From: Triops longicaudatus
Taxonomy: Eukaryota > Arthropoda > Branchiopoda > Notostraca > Triopsidae
Length of the DNA: 64,000 nucleotides
NCBI GenBank assembly: GCA_022885665.1
Contig: JAGQDJ010000200.1
Location: 62,001-126,000, forward strand
Reading direction: 5' to 3'
Translations under genes and position numbers: made by a program
In this document: positions 25,106 through 39,100 of the stretch, one piece after another
How the letters are laid out: each line of letters starts with the position of its first letter
Numbering within the stretch: position 1 is the first letter of the stretch
Notes under the pieces: generated by a model
Database searches by the model: none
What the model was told of the DNA's origin: nothing
Seen by the model: the letters and a program-made list of their open reading frames with translations, nothing else

Positions 25106-26558
25106 AATTGAAGCCTGTGTTTTATCCGCAGAGCAGAAAAGGATAATAGAGTTATTTTTCGTCTGCTTTCAACAGAAGTCTTAGGTAAAGAAGGCGGAGG
25201 GAAAGCTGGGAATTGTAACAGCTCAAGTGTTACCTCTTCCAGCTTGCTGACTTTCTTGCGGAACTTTTCTTTTCTCCGCCACGTAAACCGCGCTACTTTG
25301 GGGCACTAGAAGCAGGTGGGCGTAACCATACTTGAATAAAAGATACGGCAATAGATGGCTTTAAGGTCGCTACTGGAGGGTTCCAATTTTCTCAAATTTC
25401 CATTCTGGGATCGTAGAAATGTTTTGCGCTGTCTGCTCTAATCACGCAGCCGCTTATTAATTTTCGCTTATAAAAACGTTCGACTCTATTGTAAGCGAAT
25501 TTCTTACGGAGAGGCTCTACCTAATATTCCCGTAAGCCAAAAGTCGCCCGGCCGAGATTAGGCACTGCAGTGTCGAAGACAGCCTTTTTCTCGTACTGGT
25601 TCTCGCTAGTTTGAATCTAGCTTCGTCTGTCTCCCAATTACGCTCGAAGTTTTGAACTAGTTTGAGCGGATTAGTTTTGAATTATACTAAAAAGAGTAAA
25701 ATTAATGTAAGGATGACTCTACACAATGTTACTTGAATTAAATAGCTTTTCGTACAAAAATTACGTAGTTGCAATACGAATGTGTTTTTTAACACACTGC
25801 AGGGCAACACAAACAATCAGCTTTTCGCTCTTTTTAGAGGCTACGCTAGAGTACTGGAGCTCAGTTCATTTGTCAAGCGTAGAACGCATTCGGGTTACTA
25901 CATTCAGTGGTATCGTTTGTTGCGTGTTTCAATAAGACAGCGCGTCACGTAGCATCGTACGCAACGAAACCCGTGTAATACACAACTGTTCCACATGCCT
26001 GCTTTGTCAGCTAATCGTGTCAGAGGCTACCTGCAGCGCTTTAAGTAAAATGCTAACGAAGCGTAGCGCGCTAGGCACATCAGGTGTCGCAACTAAAGCG
26101 TGGTCCTATACACACGTTCTGTATGCAGATGAAAGAAATTGGAATTGAGTACCCATTAAAAGTGTAATAAAGTTTTAGTCAAATGGACTAATTTTGGAGT
26201 TGCGTACGTTGAAGATCTGAACTAGGCCATCCAGGGTTCGCTAAAAAAATGCACAGGTAGTTGTGTGTCAAGCACTATGGATATTTTTTTGTAGAAAAAT
26301 ATAAGTAAATGCATTTCTACGAAATTAAGAAAATTCAACAATGTAATTTAACAGATAAATTAAAAGAAACCAAAAAGTGTTCGGCAAATGAACGCCAACA
26401 CTCGTAGGCAATATATTTTTCCATTTACAAGAAGTTTGCGTTAAATTGCTTCAAATCCCGCAATCGTGTACTTATGAACAAAATATCTTAGCAAACAAAG
26501 AAAACTCAAATGGCGTAGATCACATTATACAAAATATACTGGAATTTCCAATAACAGT
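25106..26558. other. Intergenic, no feature recognised
   Basis: Upstream of SLC35E1 and downstream of TVP23. Open frames are short and lack splice-site-supported exons. Nothing tRNA-like or clearly repetitive was seen. Confidence 0.4.
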
Positions 26559-27441
26559 CTAAATAACGGATGACCCGCTGGCAGTCGTTGGCTGGGCTCC
26601 TCTACTGAGAACATTGGTCATCATGTTCTGAAACAACTGCTTCTGGAAAAAGTCGGTGAACACGCCCGACACCGAGGAAGTGATAGATTGCCCCTGTCCT
26701 AATTTACAGCGTAGGTAACCATGGACGTTCGCTCCTTGAAGAGTTAAAGCTACGAGAACCAAGACTAGCCACCGGAAACTGAATTTAAATAAGGCGATCA
26801 ACAATAGCAGAGCCCAGAGAATAGGGAAAACCAATAAGCCGGTCCAAAATAAACGCGTATCGGCTGGAAGCGATTTGTTAACGTCACTGTCCTAATAAGG
26901 TACACTGTTTAGATTAAGAGTCAATCGGACGCGAGCTTGAATACGCACTTTTCGTGATTCATAAACCCAATGACTATTTCCCTCTTCGTCAACGTAGCTC
27001 CACCATCTGAGTCCAACCATAAGCCGACCTGATGATAAAATTGCAGATATTATTTATACTACAGCTAAGAAAATCGACGGAAAATCATACCTGAAATATT
27101 TTTTACGGTCCAAAAATCGAAGGAAAGGAGAATGACGACAGAGACGAAACTAGCAATAAATCCGTCAATAAACCAGCCGCAAAATAAATAAACGAGCAGA
27201 GCCGCTGCTCGGAATGCAATGTGGAAGAAGGCTACATATGGATATCTAAAATATAAGGAGGCTAAAAATTTCGAGGACTTGTATTTCGCCTTGTTATAAC
27301 TTTACCTAAACTGACTTGAACCAGTTTTTTCTTCTTCACCGAAGCCGACTGTATCGTCGTCGAGTAAAGGTATCTTAAAATGCACGCATTAGCAGGGGAG
27401 TTTATTTTAAATTGCAAAGAAATTACCGTTGTCGTTGACAT
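26559..27441 (-). CDS. TVP23: TVP23 Golgi membrane protein
   Basis: Small four-pass protein of late Golgi vesicles, in yeast a partner of Yip-family proteins. Exons 27441-27427, 27373-27306, 27245-27091, 27028-26949, 26891-26559 join to 216 aa. The N-terminus is acidic (LLDDDTVGFGEEE). Conserved blocks are VAFFHIAFRAAALLVYLFCG, ILLSFDFWTVKNISGRLMVG, LRWWSYVDEEGNSHWVYESR and LQGANVHGYLRCK, with hydrophobic segments between. The first coding exon is only 15 bases. The C-terminal tail is Ser/Thr-rich and divergent, as usual in the family. Confidence 0.95.
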
Positions 27442-27543
27442 GTTTGTCCAGTTGAACACGTAAACAAGGGCAATAACGGGAATAATACAAATAAAGAGGG
27501 AGGGACTCAATCAAGTTCGTTTTGAACGTGCTGTGGCGTCACT
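27442..27543. promoter_or_regulatory. Short bidirectional promoter, TVP23 / 103-aa gene
   Basis: The start codons of TVP23 (-) and the small gene (+) are 102 bp apart and divergent, so one short interval must serve both. No TATA or DRE motif recognised. Confidence 0.45.
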
Positions 27544-27943
27544 ATGCGGAAATCGGCTTTAAAACACACATTGGTTGCAATTGTTAAAGGTTTTCTGTTT
27601 TATTTTAAAGTTCCACACAAACATAAAAATTCAGGTAAAAAAAATTCTACTGCACATTCTTTGGCAAAATTATCTAGGTCTGACGAATTTTTGGAGGTCA
27701 GCCAAAGTTCGCACAACCTGTATCGTATTTTCTTTCGGATCATTCACTAGAGGCGTTCAAATAGCTCGTCTATACAAGACGCTAAAAGACACCCTTTTCG
27801 CAAATTACAAGTCAGGTTTTCCGCTGATTAGTCACCAGCTGGTTATTCCGGAAAATGACATATTACATAGAATTTTAAAGTTAAGAGCAGACATACAAGA
27901 AAAACTATTAGTAGCGGATATCTCTAAACTGAAATATGCCTAA
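27544..27943 (+). CDS. Unrecognised 103-aa protein
   Basis: Exons 27544-27589 and 27678-27943 with a GT-AG intron of 88 nt join in frame to 103 codons plus stop. I do not recognise the family. The first about 45 residues are basic with no acidic residue and contain a hydrophobic stretch (TTCIVFSFGSF), which could be a mitochondrial or membrane-insertion signal. The rest is helical-looking and conserved in character: RGVQIARLYKTLKDTLF, HQLVIPENDILHRIL, KLRADIQEKLL. The intron joining exactly in frame and the head-to-head position with TVP23 support a real gene. Function unknown. Confidence 0.55.
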
Positions 27944-28322
27944 TTTGATTTCTCATACCGCTCTCAATCGGATGGTAGATAAACTCAAAGTAGCTCAATT
28001 ACATATGCCTTGAACCCTCTACCTCCGGGTATGGCGGTGTCATACAATCTACTCATTTGAATTATTTCTGTAAATTATTAATTATGTGGTACGAAATAAA
28101 TACGAATTGAACTACTGAAGTCGAATTTGATTATAACAAAAGCCGCCAAAATGTGAAAGTGGTATAGGACATCACAGACCTCTAACGGTAGCTCTTGTCT
28201 CTGACTCCGTGGTGATTCACCAGAAAGCGTCAAATAGTCGCTTGGCTAGTAGACGACTTTGCGATAAGACGGAATACATACACGGATTTGGTTACTTTAA
28301 TTTCCGAAAAACGAAACGAATT
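27944..28322. other. Spacer between the 103-aa gene and ARL6IP1
   Basis: Contains an AATAAA-type signal near 28095 that could end the small gene; the remainder should hold the ARL6IP1 promoter. Nothing else seen. Confidence 0.4.
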
Positions 28323-29566
28323 ATGGAAAGTCTTTCAAGCGAAGAGGTATCTATATGTCTATTTGCACGAGCATAGCATTAAATTTTATGGCTGCAGTGT
28401 AATGGGTAACTTTTAAAAATATAAAATCGAACACAGCTCTGACGTAGTTACGTCAATAAATCCCGTGGGACATGAACTGGGGGAATTCGCATATAGATTT
28501 TCCAGAAGATTTTATGGCAGTAGTACATGCCCCACTTAAAAATAATTTTTAAAGAGCTAGACCTAGATGAAATGACTGCTTTGTGAGTTCGGTTTTATTA
28601 ATTTTACAATACTATATTTGTTGAAACTGATTCTTTGATATTTGCATTAATTTACTATTGAACTGTAAGGAAATAGTTGGTAAACGGAAATAGTTGATAA
28701 CGGAAATAGTTTATTAAAATGGTAAGGAAATGGCAAAATAAATAATGGAAATTTTTCGAATTGCAGGAAGCGCAAGTCAAGCGAGTCAAACGACTGCTTG
28801 AGACGTGGAGAGAATTCTTAGTTTTCATTTCCGCCTTGCTTCTGTGGGAGAAATCGTGGTTCCCTGGCGTTCTCATAGTTTCTGTAACTTCAGTTTTCAC
28901 GTAAAGCTATTAAGCAAATAACTTAACCGAAATATTTTAATAAGTGTTGTAAATATAGGCTGCATTGGTATTTTAGCCCATCCGTGCTCACCACCTTATC
29001 CATTGTTGGCCTAGTAGCCACTTTACTTGACTTCATTGTACCCCAAATCAGCGCTATTTTAAGTCCTCCTGAACAATGGACCGGACCTAAGGAGAGAGCT
29101 TACGAGAAGATTTGCCAACACATTGTTAGTGCGCAAACCTTCTTGCTTGAACAGTGGGCTGCTTTGAAATCACTGAAGGAAGTTCGTCCCAAAACAGTAA
29201 TATCTGCACATTCACGTATTTCAAAGTGCTTAGGTATTTGTTTGTAGTATTTCGTCCTGATGTTTTCTGTACTAACTACCTCGGCGTGGGTTGGCAGCGT
29301 CGTCAATAACCTATTCCTGGCCTACCTAGGTGGTAAGTTTTTTACACATTTTTTTAAATCTAAAATAATTATAAAAAATAATTGCAAAATAAAAAAGAAC
29401 AATTATATCTAGCAGAGTTTTAATCGTTACAGTTTGTGGGTTGGTCTTATTTCCCGGCATGTATAAATACGGTATCGCCCAGCGTGTTGCATCCATTTTA
29501 GTTTTAACCCTAGCCGACTCCATCAAAAGTGCCCGCACGGACTCAGATAAAGTGAAGCGCAGTTAA
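28323..29566 (+). CDS. ARL6IP1: ARL6IP1 ER-shaping membrane protein
   Basis: Reticulon-like hairpin protein of the ER tubular network that also interacts with ARL6. Exons 28323-28346, 28767-28900, 28959-29196, 29248-29332, 29433-29566 join to 204 aa, the usual family length (human about 203). Visible blocks are LLLWEKSWFPGVLIV, YFSPSVLTTLSIVGLVATL, LDFIVPQISAIL, ERAYEKICQHIV, TSAWVGSVVNNLFLAYL and LFPGMYKYGI. Four hydrophobic segments in two hairpins are consistent. The exon-4 donor could be one codon earlier (CTAG/GTGGTA) without changing frame. Confidence 0.93.
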
Positions 29567-30157
29567 ACAGATTTCCTTGATTAGGAATCTTAACGAAAAT
29601 CTGATTTCCTTTCTGATCTAAATGCTCCAAAACTGTGACATCATTGCCGTTGTAATTCCGTTACCTAGTCTGAAGTTGATTTGCATGTATATTTTTTATT
29701 CCTCCGAACTGTACCACACTGGATTTTTGGGTATCGTGACACATTTTCGTAAAAAAAAAGTTTTGTTACCATATCCTTGTTTTACCTTTATCCTTTATTA
29801 TTTTTCCGTATACCAAAACGGAATCCTAGAGAAACCAAAAGATGCTATATTTGTTAAGGCTTGTGAATTTGATTCGAACGCGAAACTGTAACAAGAACAG
29901 AATGGGTAAATAACGCACCTAAGCTATTTGCTTTGCTAGTATACGCAACGCAGACATGAAAGTATGATAAATACAACCGCTCTATTTGCTTGGACTAACG
30001 CACCGGTAAAAACTTCATGGTAATGAAACAATAGTAATAATAATTTTAAAAGCCACGCAATAGTTAGCAACAAAATAGGCACAAAGTGCAACTAAAAACG
30101 GTTGCTTTCAATTTACGGCCAAATTGCATTAATTAAGCCCTCGCGGTGAACCTCGAC
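29567..30157. other. Convergent intergenic spacer
   Basis: Lies between the 3' ends of ARL6IP1 (+) and the repeat-rich secreted protein (-). Stop-rich; no RNA gene or repeat seen. Confidence 0.4.
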
Positions 30158-33100
30158 TCACAGCTGCAAGTACTTGAAGTGCGCCAGGCGTTCGAACGGC
30201 AATACTTGTATGGCTTGAGAGGCTAAAACTGGCCAGCGAAATCGCGCCTTCCATTCTGAAGGAATGCAAGTGCCTCAAACCCTGTAACGAACATACCAGT
30301 TAAGCTTGTTGTAAACAAAAGGTTACTCTAATGCGTACCCGTTCTTCTTCGTAACGATGAATTGCGACTTGAGAACCGCTTAAGAACGCTCCATACGTAA
30401 GCCCATGGATTTGCATGAAAGTGACGTCATCTAAGTGTTCGTACGGCAGTTTCTCGAACTCCACGTACACCGCGTTCTCGTAACGGAGTAATAACGCCGG
30501 GTACGACTTGAATATCTCTTGAGGTGCTTCTTGACCGAAAACAAGATACACTTCCTCGGGTGTGGTCAGAAATTTTACGATGTTTACTCCAACGAAATCG
30601 AACGCTTGCCGTTGACGTACCTGTAGCGTACAAATGTATATATTTACTCCGTACACGATTAAAAATACGATGTGAAATTTAGAGTAGATACCTGTCCAAG
30701 TCCGTTAATAGCGTACACGTAGGAAGTAACGTAAGACAGGCTCCCATTACTGGAACCTAATGCGACATGAATATCCTTGTCTACCACTGCCATGTCAAGA
30801 GTTCTAACTCGCCCGAGAGCAAGCACTTCTCGCTGTTTCCAGGCTCCGATATCCGTGTACTGAAGGAAATAAACTACGCTGCTACCGTCTAGAGTTGTAA
30901 TTAAATAAGTTTAATAATTCATTAAATGCGTCAGTAAGAGTTACTGATTCGGTTCGACTTTTACGGCGTCACTTGTACTAATTACATACTGAATACGCAC
31001 TGTTGTTGTATACTTGACATACTGTATACTAGTGAAAGAAAAGTACCTTCTGGATCGTGACTCAATATAGCCATCCAGAGGCCGACAGTCGGACTGAAGC
31101 TCATCGAAATATGCGATACGTTTCGAAAGGGAGCCAAGATGTCTTTGGTTAACAAGTTTCCTTCCGAATCGAATTGAGAGATAAAAAGCATGCCATCGTC
31201 CTGTGGGCATCTGGAACAATTACGGTAGGTTGTGTGAGTTATTAATTGCGCATACGGAACACAAATTTGGACGCAAGACAGAAATAATCTTACTCAACGG
31301 TGTGGCCTGCGCCGATTAAGAAAATTGTGCCGTTGTTGAACGGATCGAATAAGTTGAGGTGTTTGGCAGGCAAATTAGACCACGGGGGCTCGACTTTGGA
31401 TATAAACCGGAAATCATGTCCGTCTCTAGTTGTTAATAGCTCGTAGTCACATTTAGGCGACGAAATGGCCAACCATGCACGACCAGGAGTAGAAATGGCG
31501 TTCAAGGAGAAAATAGGCTGCGAGGTGGGAATGGTCTTCACCAATTCGAAGTATTCATATACAACCGGTAGAACTAGAAACAAAAAAAGAAAAAAAAATA
31601 CTCTGTTATTTACATGATTAAGTTCCTTTTTGTAAAAATGCAAATAAGTCGCAAAAGTAAATAAAAAAAATAAAGAAGAAAGAATGGTGAACGGAAAAGC
31701 CCCGTACCTATTTTAGCATTTCGAATGCTTTCAGACGAATCAGCCAAGAAGTTGTCGACATCCTTGAGTGTAGCCATTTCGCTTCCGGCCTGAGATACTG
31801 TACTGCGTACTTGGGAGAGCAATGTAGACAAATGTTGATCGTTGTACAGGGATACATGTGTGTTATTCGAGACGCCAACATCGTTCAGGAAAACCTTATA
31901 GTATACACACATTCATTGCGCAAGATTTTAAATTTTAGTAAGACATACTTGATTGACATCGAAGATGCTGTTGCTTCCACTGAGTACCAGAGTATCTACG
32001 AATTCTTCGAAGGGAACAGTATTCACGTTGCGGACTTCAATGTCACCGTCGAGCTTCAAGTTCTGGGTAATAGTCTTCGTTCCAGTGATGATCTGATTGG
32101 GAGCAGACTTTTGTAGAACCAAATCGTCCAATACAACGGAGTTGATTTTCTCAATGGCTGCCTTTTCTGAAAATAATTTATACAGGAATAAGAAATAAAA
32201 AGAGTTGTTTTACACTGTGTTCACGTTACATGTTTTACCCAACGATTGACGTATATCGTCATGTAACGACACTGTGTAACAAAAAATGTGAGCAACGTAG
32301 CAAGATACTTAATTTATACTATATTTGAGTTCAACTCAGCTTACGTTGAGTCTCAGTTGAAGGCTAAATTAACCCAAAAAGTTTAACCTAACCTCGGGAC
32401 AGACATAAGATGGGCAAATCACAGTGTGACATCAACTCCTGGTGAGAAGAGTTTCTCCAAGGAGCTACATTAACTATGTCGAATAATTAGCGCTCCAAAG
32501 TTTACCCTGCGACTCATCTAGTGCGAACGGAGGCAAAACTAGGGGTAACTGGCAAAATGCTATTACATCGGGTAAATCGCGCAGTGTAAACACAGCATCA
32601 AGTAGGTTCTTAAACGTATCCATTAAATTAAGAATACAACGTAATTTATTCTAGTTTACCTAAAACCAAGTCATCGACGTTGAGGTTGCTTGTGATGGTT
32701 TGGGGTCCATCCACAATGACGCGGTTTTCCATAAACTCGTCCAAATCAATGCCTTCAATACTCATTACTGTCAAACCCGACTCGATTACGATTTTGTCAA
32801 AAGTTGTCTCAACAGGCCAAACTGGGTCACTGGCTCGGATGACGCGATGGAAATCGACGCCACCGCTGGTAAGCTGAGCCGCTTCCATATTAAACCGAAT
32901 GTCCACCGGGGCCAAGAAAGTCTTGTGCCCCGTAATGACGCTATTTCCGTCCAAAGTAACGACGTTGGGTAAAAAGTAAGCCAAATCGACTCCGTTCCAC
33001 ATTTGTATCAGGAAATCGTCAGGGACAAGCGATGTAATATTCGTACTGTTAGAATAGTAGACGATGGGTCCTTTCACAACCTGAGAGATTTTTTAAAAAA

Positions 33101-36100
33101 CCTTTTGCCAACCTTATTTTGTAAACAGTAGTATACTTGATTTTCGCCTGATTTGCGGAGCGAGTTATGCAGAATGTCCTTAAGGTTTACGTTGAAATTT
33201 TCAGGAGATGCGAATTCAACCTTGTCAGCGACGACAGAAGCTGCGAAGGTAAGTTGTCCTGTGATGGTGTTGGGTAAATTGGTCATGACGGCCCGGCTTA
33301 AGAAACGAGTAATTTCGGGTTGATTGGCTTCAGGATTCGTGAGGATTAACTGCCCGACGATGGTCAAATTCTCGATTTGGTCGAATTCGGTGATGGACGT
33401 GATCGGTGCTTTCGACTAGAGATTTATTATTAGTACTATTTAAAAAAAAATCGAAAAAAATAGTATAAGAATGCACTTGGTTGAAATAACAGTCGTTGAC
33501 TCGGTCGTCAAGAATGGCCAACAAGTTTACATGTACAGGACTGTCAAGTATCACATCGCTTTCGACAATATATTCTCCACTGTCCGCGAACACCAAGTTA
33601 GACCATTTGATGTCGCCAATTTCGACCACGTCCTCAACCTTGTCTGCAAAAGACAAAGTGTAAACAAGTTTAACAAAGAGTTAGGATGACAATTTTAAAA
33701 TAATGAAGTGTATTAGGTGATTAAGTAACGTGTAAGTATGTAATAAGAACATGTTTTGCAAGACAAATAAAAATCAAGCAATAAAAGTATTGATAACATC
33801 AACCTAGAATGAAAAGAAATAAATAATTACTGGCAGTGATGTTGTTGAAGGTGTAAGGGCCTGTGACAACTTGGTCTCCGGACCGAGTAAAAATGCCTGC
33901 CAAAGCTGCATTGAGATCAACTTCGTTGTAAACCGCAAAAGTGGCATTATCTTTGACAATCAGCGATTCTATCGTTTTCGCTCCCTTAATGTAGAAATAA
34001 TCATCATCTCTTCTCACCACCTATGCCCAGCCGTAACAGAAAAAAATCACAGGAATGTTGCAGTTAGCTCGTGTAACCAAATGAATGAGGTAAAACTTTA
34101 ATATTGTCGCGTAGTTATACTTTTTCTAAGAAAAACTCGAGTGGTTTCGAATTCAGGTAATTAAATGCCGTTGTTCCTTCCAATAAGACGTTTCCGTTCA
34201 GCAAAAGCTCGTTGAGCGTAACAGTTGTTGGGGAATTAATCTTCAAGCCTTCGTGCCAAATGCGGCTTAAGTTGTAATTATTTAAGGCGCCGCCCACTTC
34301 GATGGATCCAGCTGAAAAAGAATATTTCGATTTAGTGTATACATCTGTTCAGCGTAGTTAAAAATACACATTTTTCTACAACTTTTACATTCAAATAAAT
34401 TATTAGTTGTATCGTACTCTGCTAAAGGAACCTTTCTTACCATTAAGATCGTTTACGAACACCATGTTGGAACCTATAGCGTCCATTCCTTCCAAGTAAA
34501 CAGTCTCGTCTCTTAACGTTTGAAGATCCACGCCGTTAACACGTTCAGCATCAATGCTACCTTGGACGAATATATCTCCCGTAACAAAACCGCCTTCAAA
34601 CTGAATTGCTAATAGAAATCAAAATGTCAAAACGTTCTTTTTCGAAGTACGAAAACTCGTATTTACCATCTGTCAAGAAGTTTTCCCGGTCCAGGTACAC
34701 GAAGTCCTCTTCAACGGCGTATCCATTGATGAAGTACGTTATTAAATGTCCTCTAATTTCCAAGGAGTCAAAAGTCTAGTCGAGAAAGAGTTTGTAGAAT
34801 TTGCTAAGATTGTACTGAAGTTTGTTATCGTATTTATATTACGAATTTTATTACCGTAATTCCGGTGATGTTGCTAGGTTCGTTGAGACGCACCATATCT
34901 GCCAGGAGGTCATCGATGCGAACGTGATCGATGGTAGAATCAAACTTGGTTGAACTTAAGGAAACGATGTTCTTCTTGAAAATGACGTCGCCTTCAACGG
35001 TCTCATCACGATGGATGAAGTAATAATCGTCTTCAAGGTTCAGTCCGTTCAAGAGTGTGTTGTCAACTTTTCCAAATGTTGCATTGATGAAAGTCAGGTT
35101 AACTGGCACGGTCTGAACAAGCATACGTTAAATACTTAAAAAAAAAAGAAAGAGAAATACGAACCTGATTGAGAGACTTGAACCAGTACTTTTGCTCCAA
35201 GTTGGTTACGTTAACGCCATTAATCACTTCTGCATTCAGGTCTTTCGCTTGTAACAGGTTGTTGATCTTAACATCATAGTTGATGTAGAAGACGCGTTTC
35301 GTTTGCAGTTTCGTAAGATTTAGGTTGCCCAAAAACGCTTTTTCTCCAAGTTCCAGATTATCCACTTCCACGTCTTTAAAAATAGCTTGACCTGTGGAAC
35401 ATAAAGTGGTTGCAAGTCAAATTGAAGTACCGTGGATAATTTTCCGTGTTCTGCTATTAGAATATGAAAACGTACCATCCAAGATTATCGGGCTATCGAA
35501 GCCGATAACTTCACTTCCAATGTGAAGTCCGTTTATATTATCGGATTCTAGGTTGCCATGTGCATGAAGGTTATTTAAGACGATCTTCGAGTTCACAGTT
35601 TGACTACCCTTCGTTAACATCAAACTCTGGGGATCAATGCCGTTCAAGGTTTGCGTGACCCACAATTCGTTGGTATTAATGTTCCCCAAGTATGTGACAT
35701 CGCCTGTTAAATATTTTTAAGAATTAATCCCAAATTGATTTCACTTTCAAATTCGACTTTTGGCAAGTTCAATCATGAACTTTAACTCTTCGATTTTTGG
35801 CTTGCGCATAAAGTAAAACTTGTTTTATTACCAATAATTTCAACTAATTCGTCGGAACGTAGAGCTACTGATGTATAGAATTCGGGTACAGTGAAAACGT
35901 CGTTGAACCACAGTGGGTTAAAATCTTTCTCAAACTCTGCGCCACCGTTAAAAACGACTTTCCCAGTGAAATTCTGCGGTTCGATGAACGAAGGGTACGC
36001 TAAAATTTCCAACCACGAACTCAAGTCCACCTGTCAAACGATATTTAAACGTGATATTTTACACGTGAATATTTAAACGAAGGATGTGCCTTACGCCGTT

Positions 36101-39100
36101 GGTTAATCCGTCGTTGGGCAATTCCACAACCGGAACCTTTAGATTGTTAAATACTTTGTCGCCATCTACATAGTACGTTCCATCAGCCCTCTTCGTTACA
36201 ATATTGTCCAGGACAACCTCGTTGATGGAATCAGTATAAACCGAACCCAGGACTTCGAAATCCTCTACTTCCCAATATCCCGACACCGTCTGGACCCCGC
36301 TTCGCTGTAAAATGTCTGCAAAAGAATGAATAAGTAATTTTTAGTATTGCTATAATTGTATTTTCCTTTTTCAAATTTTTAGTTTTTATTTAATGGTTGC
36401 CATTTTATTTTCACTAATTTGTTAAACACCATTTTGCTGAAACATTTTTTCAGTTCTTACTAATCTATTAATCACCTTTCTGTCTATTGCGGTAATCACT
36501 ATTTTATATGTATTTTCGAGAAGATAGGCTATTTACCCGATGTTTCGAAGCGTCCACCTAGCTTGCCCATCAAAATCGTCTTATTGGCGTGGAATGTGTC
36601 AATGATGACGTCCTGGTCGATGAACTGGGGCAGCGAATACCGCCAGAAGCCTTCAATCCAATCGTCAACGTACAAATCGTTCAGCTTTTTGCTTTGCAAA
36701 TTAGTGAACTTCGCGTCTTCCACGTAAACGTTGTTACCAGAGGAGCAGTCAAGGGTACCCTTGGTTATTTATGGGGTAATATTTATAATTACTATTAAAT
36801 AGATTTTAGATATATTGTGGTTATTATACCTCAATAACGGCCTGTGAGTTGTTGTAGACAATATCGCTGGATTGCAAAAGCAGAGTAGCGGCCCAATCGA
36901 GGAGTTTATCTTGTTCACTCTCCAGGTTCGCACTGCTGTTCAGACTGTAATTGCTATTTGGAAGCACCTAGCCAAAAATATGCAATCAGTGGCAATTGCA
37001 GAAGATTGAATTAAGTGATGACAAAAAACGTACGAATAGCACTAGTCGTATTAGTTAGTCCTTCAATAAAAATATCACTAATAAATTAAATAAATAAAAT
37101 ACAATCGTCATTAAATGGTTTCTATCTGCACTGGAAAGTAACGAAAAAATCGAGAAATTAAAGAACGCACATGGATGGATTCAAAACTGCCATGTCCGGC
37201 GCTGATTGAGAGAATAACGAGGCTATCAACTTCAAAATTCTCATGCTCATGCTGTAAGGAGGATCCCATTTCTTCAAGGCTCCCCAACAATTCATCTTCT
37301 TGAGCAAGCTTCGTTTCTAGACTATCCAAACACGACAAAAGCGGATCCACTGGGTCCAAATCTACGAGAAAAGAAATAATATCAATGCGCGCAAAAGCGA
37401 CGGTAATAAGTCGACACGCGAGTTTCCGACTTTTTCTCATCACACGAGAAATACCGTTTCTAGCCCACACTTATATCCTCGTTCACACTATGCTACATAC
37501 CCTGGGTAAGCACTGAGAAAGAGACCTGTTCAATATAATTTTATTGTTTACCCAGGATAGATAACAAAATCTAACTTTGTCTAAATAATGTTTAACTATT
37601 TAAAATTTATTTTTATTTATTTCATGTTATCTATTTATTTTTGCAAATGTTATTTAATCTATTTAAGTTTTATACTTTATATTGTACTTATTTTTGTGAA
37701 AATAGGCTTACCTACGCGTGCTGCGTTTAATCTAAGTTCACCGGTGGTGAAAGCGACGTTTTTAGTTGCAGTCAAACTACTGGCCGCCAAGTACATGGAG
37801 TGATTGCTAGGCATACGCATTAACTTGACATTAAGCGCATCGCCATCCCACAAACGATCAGTTGTAAATACTGGCTTGATGTGTCCTTCGTAATCTGGCT
37901 GATAGAACTCCAGTACTCCCTAAGGGGAAAAAATCAAAGTTATTACCGTATCGTAGACAGAAAGTCAGCATTTCCGCTGTCTAACAATGGTTTCTAGAAA
38001 AGAAAAGCCTGGTTTGTCTGGTTGATTTATCTATGGTTAAAGCGTCCAGTGTAAAAGAGATTGAGTTTAGCAGACTTAAGAAAGTAAAGGTCTTACCCCT
38101 AATTTAAGTACCAGCGTGGGAAGTCCAAAATCGTAAGAAAGAATCCATGCTTTGCCAGAGGTAGGCAAGTGTTCGATAACTTGCCATAAGATGGCGTGTT
38201 GGCCTAAAACGGAACCAACATTATTTCTTCGAGAATAATTAACTTCTTAACAAAAGAACCTACAACAGCCTAAGGCTAGGATTGAGCTAAATTTAAACAA
38301 ACGTATAAATAGCCGCAGCTTAGCCTTGATCAAAGCAAAAATTTAACAAGTTATTATCCATCAATATTGATAGATTATCGATAGTTTTAGGAGTAACTTT
38401 TTACTTCACAAAAAGCACAATTTGTTTATTTCTTTTAAATTAAATCTTACCTTGCAGCCAATAAATTCGCGTAATACTGCCTTGGAAGCACAAGAAGTAC
38501 TGCTCGTCAAAGAATTCGAAGGCCAGTACTTGGATAACGTTTTGTAGTTCAACACGCTCAATTAGGTCATATACCTTAATTCCCAACAATAGCCTCCAGA
38601 TGTTCACGTACCCAGCCTGACCGTAAAGAAAATACCGTAAGCGAAAGCTAAGTTATGATGGGTAAAAGTCAAGTGGTACCTTTGTGTCTACAGCAATAAT
38701 GTACGTATACGTCTCATCAGTCAAGTAGCAGAAGGAGCCCAAATTCGGTGCATCTAACGTGATCATGCTATCCATCATTGTTCCTACCCAACCCATGATC
38801 CTAGTACAGTTTTGTTAGAGTATTTTCACTAGTCAAAACTAATTTTCTTAACTGGATTCGGGAAGCCCCAGTGAGAACCGAATTCAAGCCCACGGCCATG
38901 TAAAACTGATTATCATCCTCGAAGAAATAGCGATCATAAAATTTTGAGGTTTCCATCTTTTGTACGTGAATCAAAGTCGTTGAGTATGGGCTGCTCAAAA
39001 GGTATAGCTGTAGTGAGGTTTCGTTGCCGATAGCGTAGAAGATAAAGTCCTCGTACACCGCACACTGAGAGCGAAAAACGACTAGATTACGGAATAGCAA

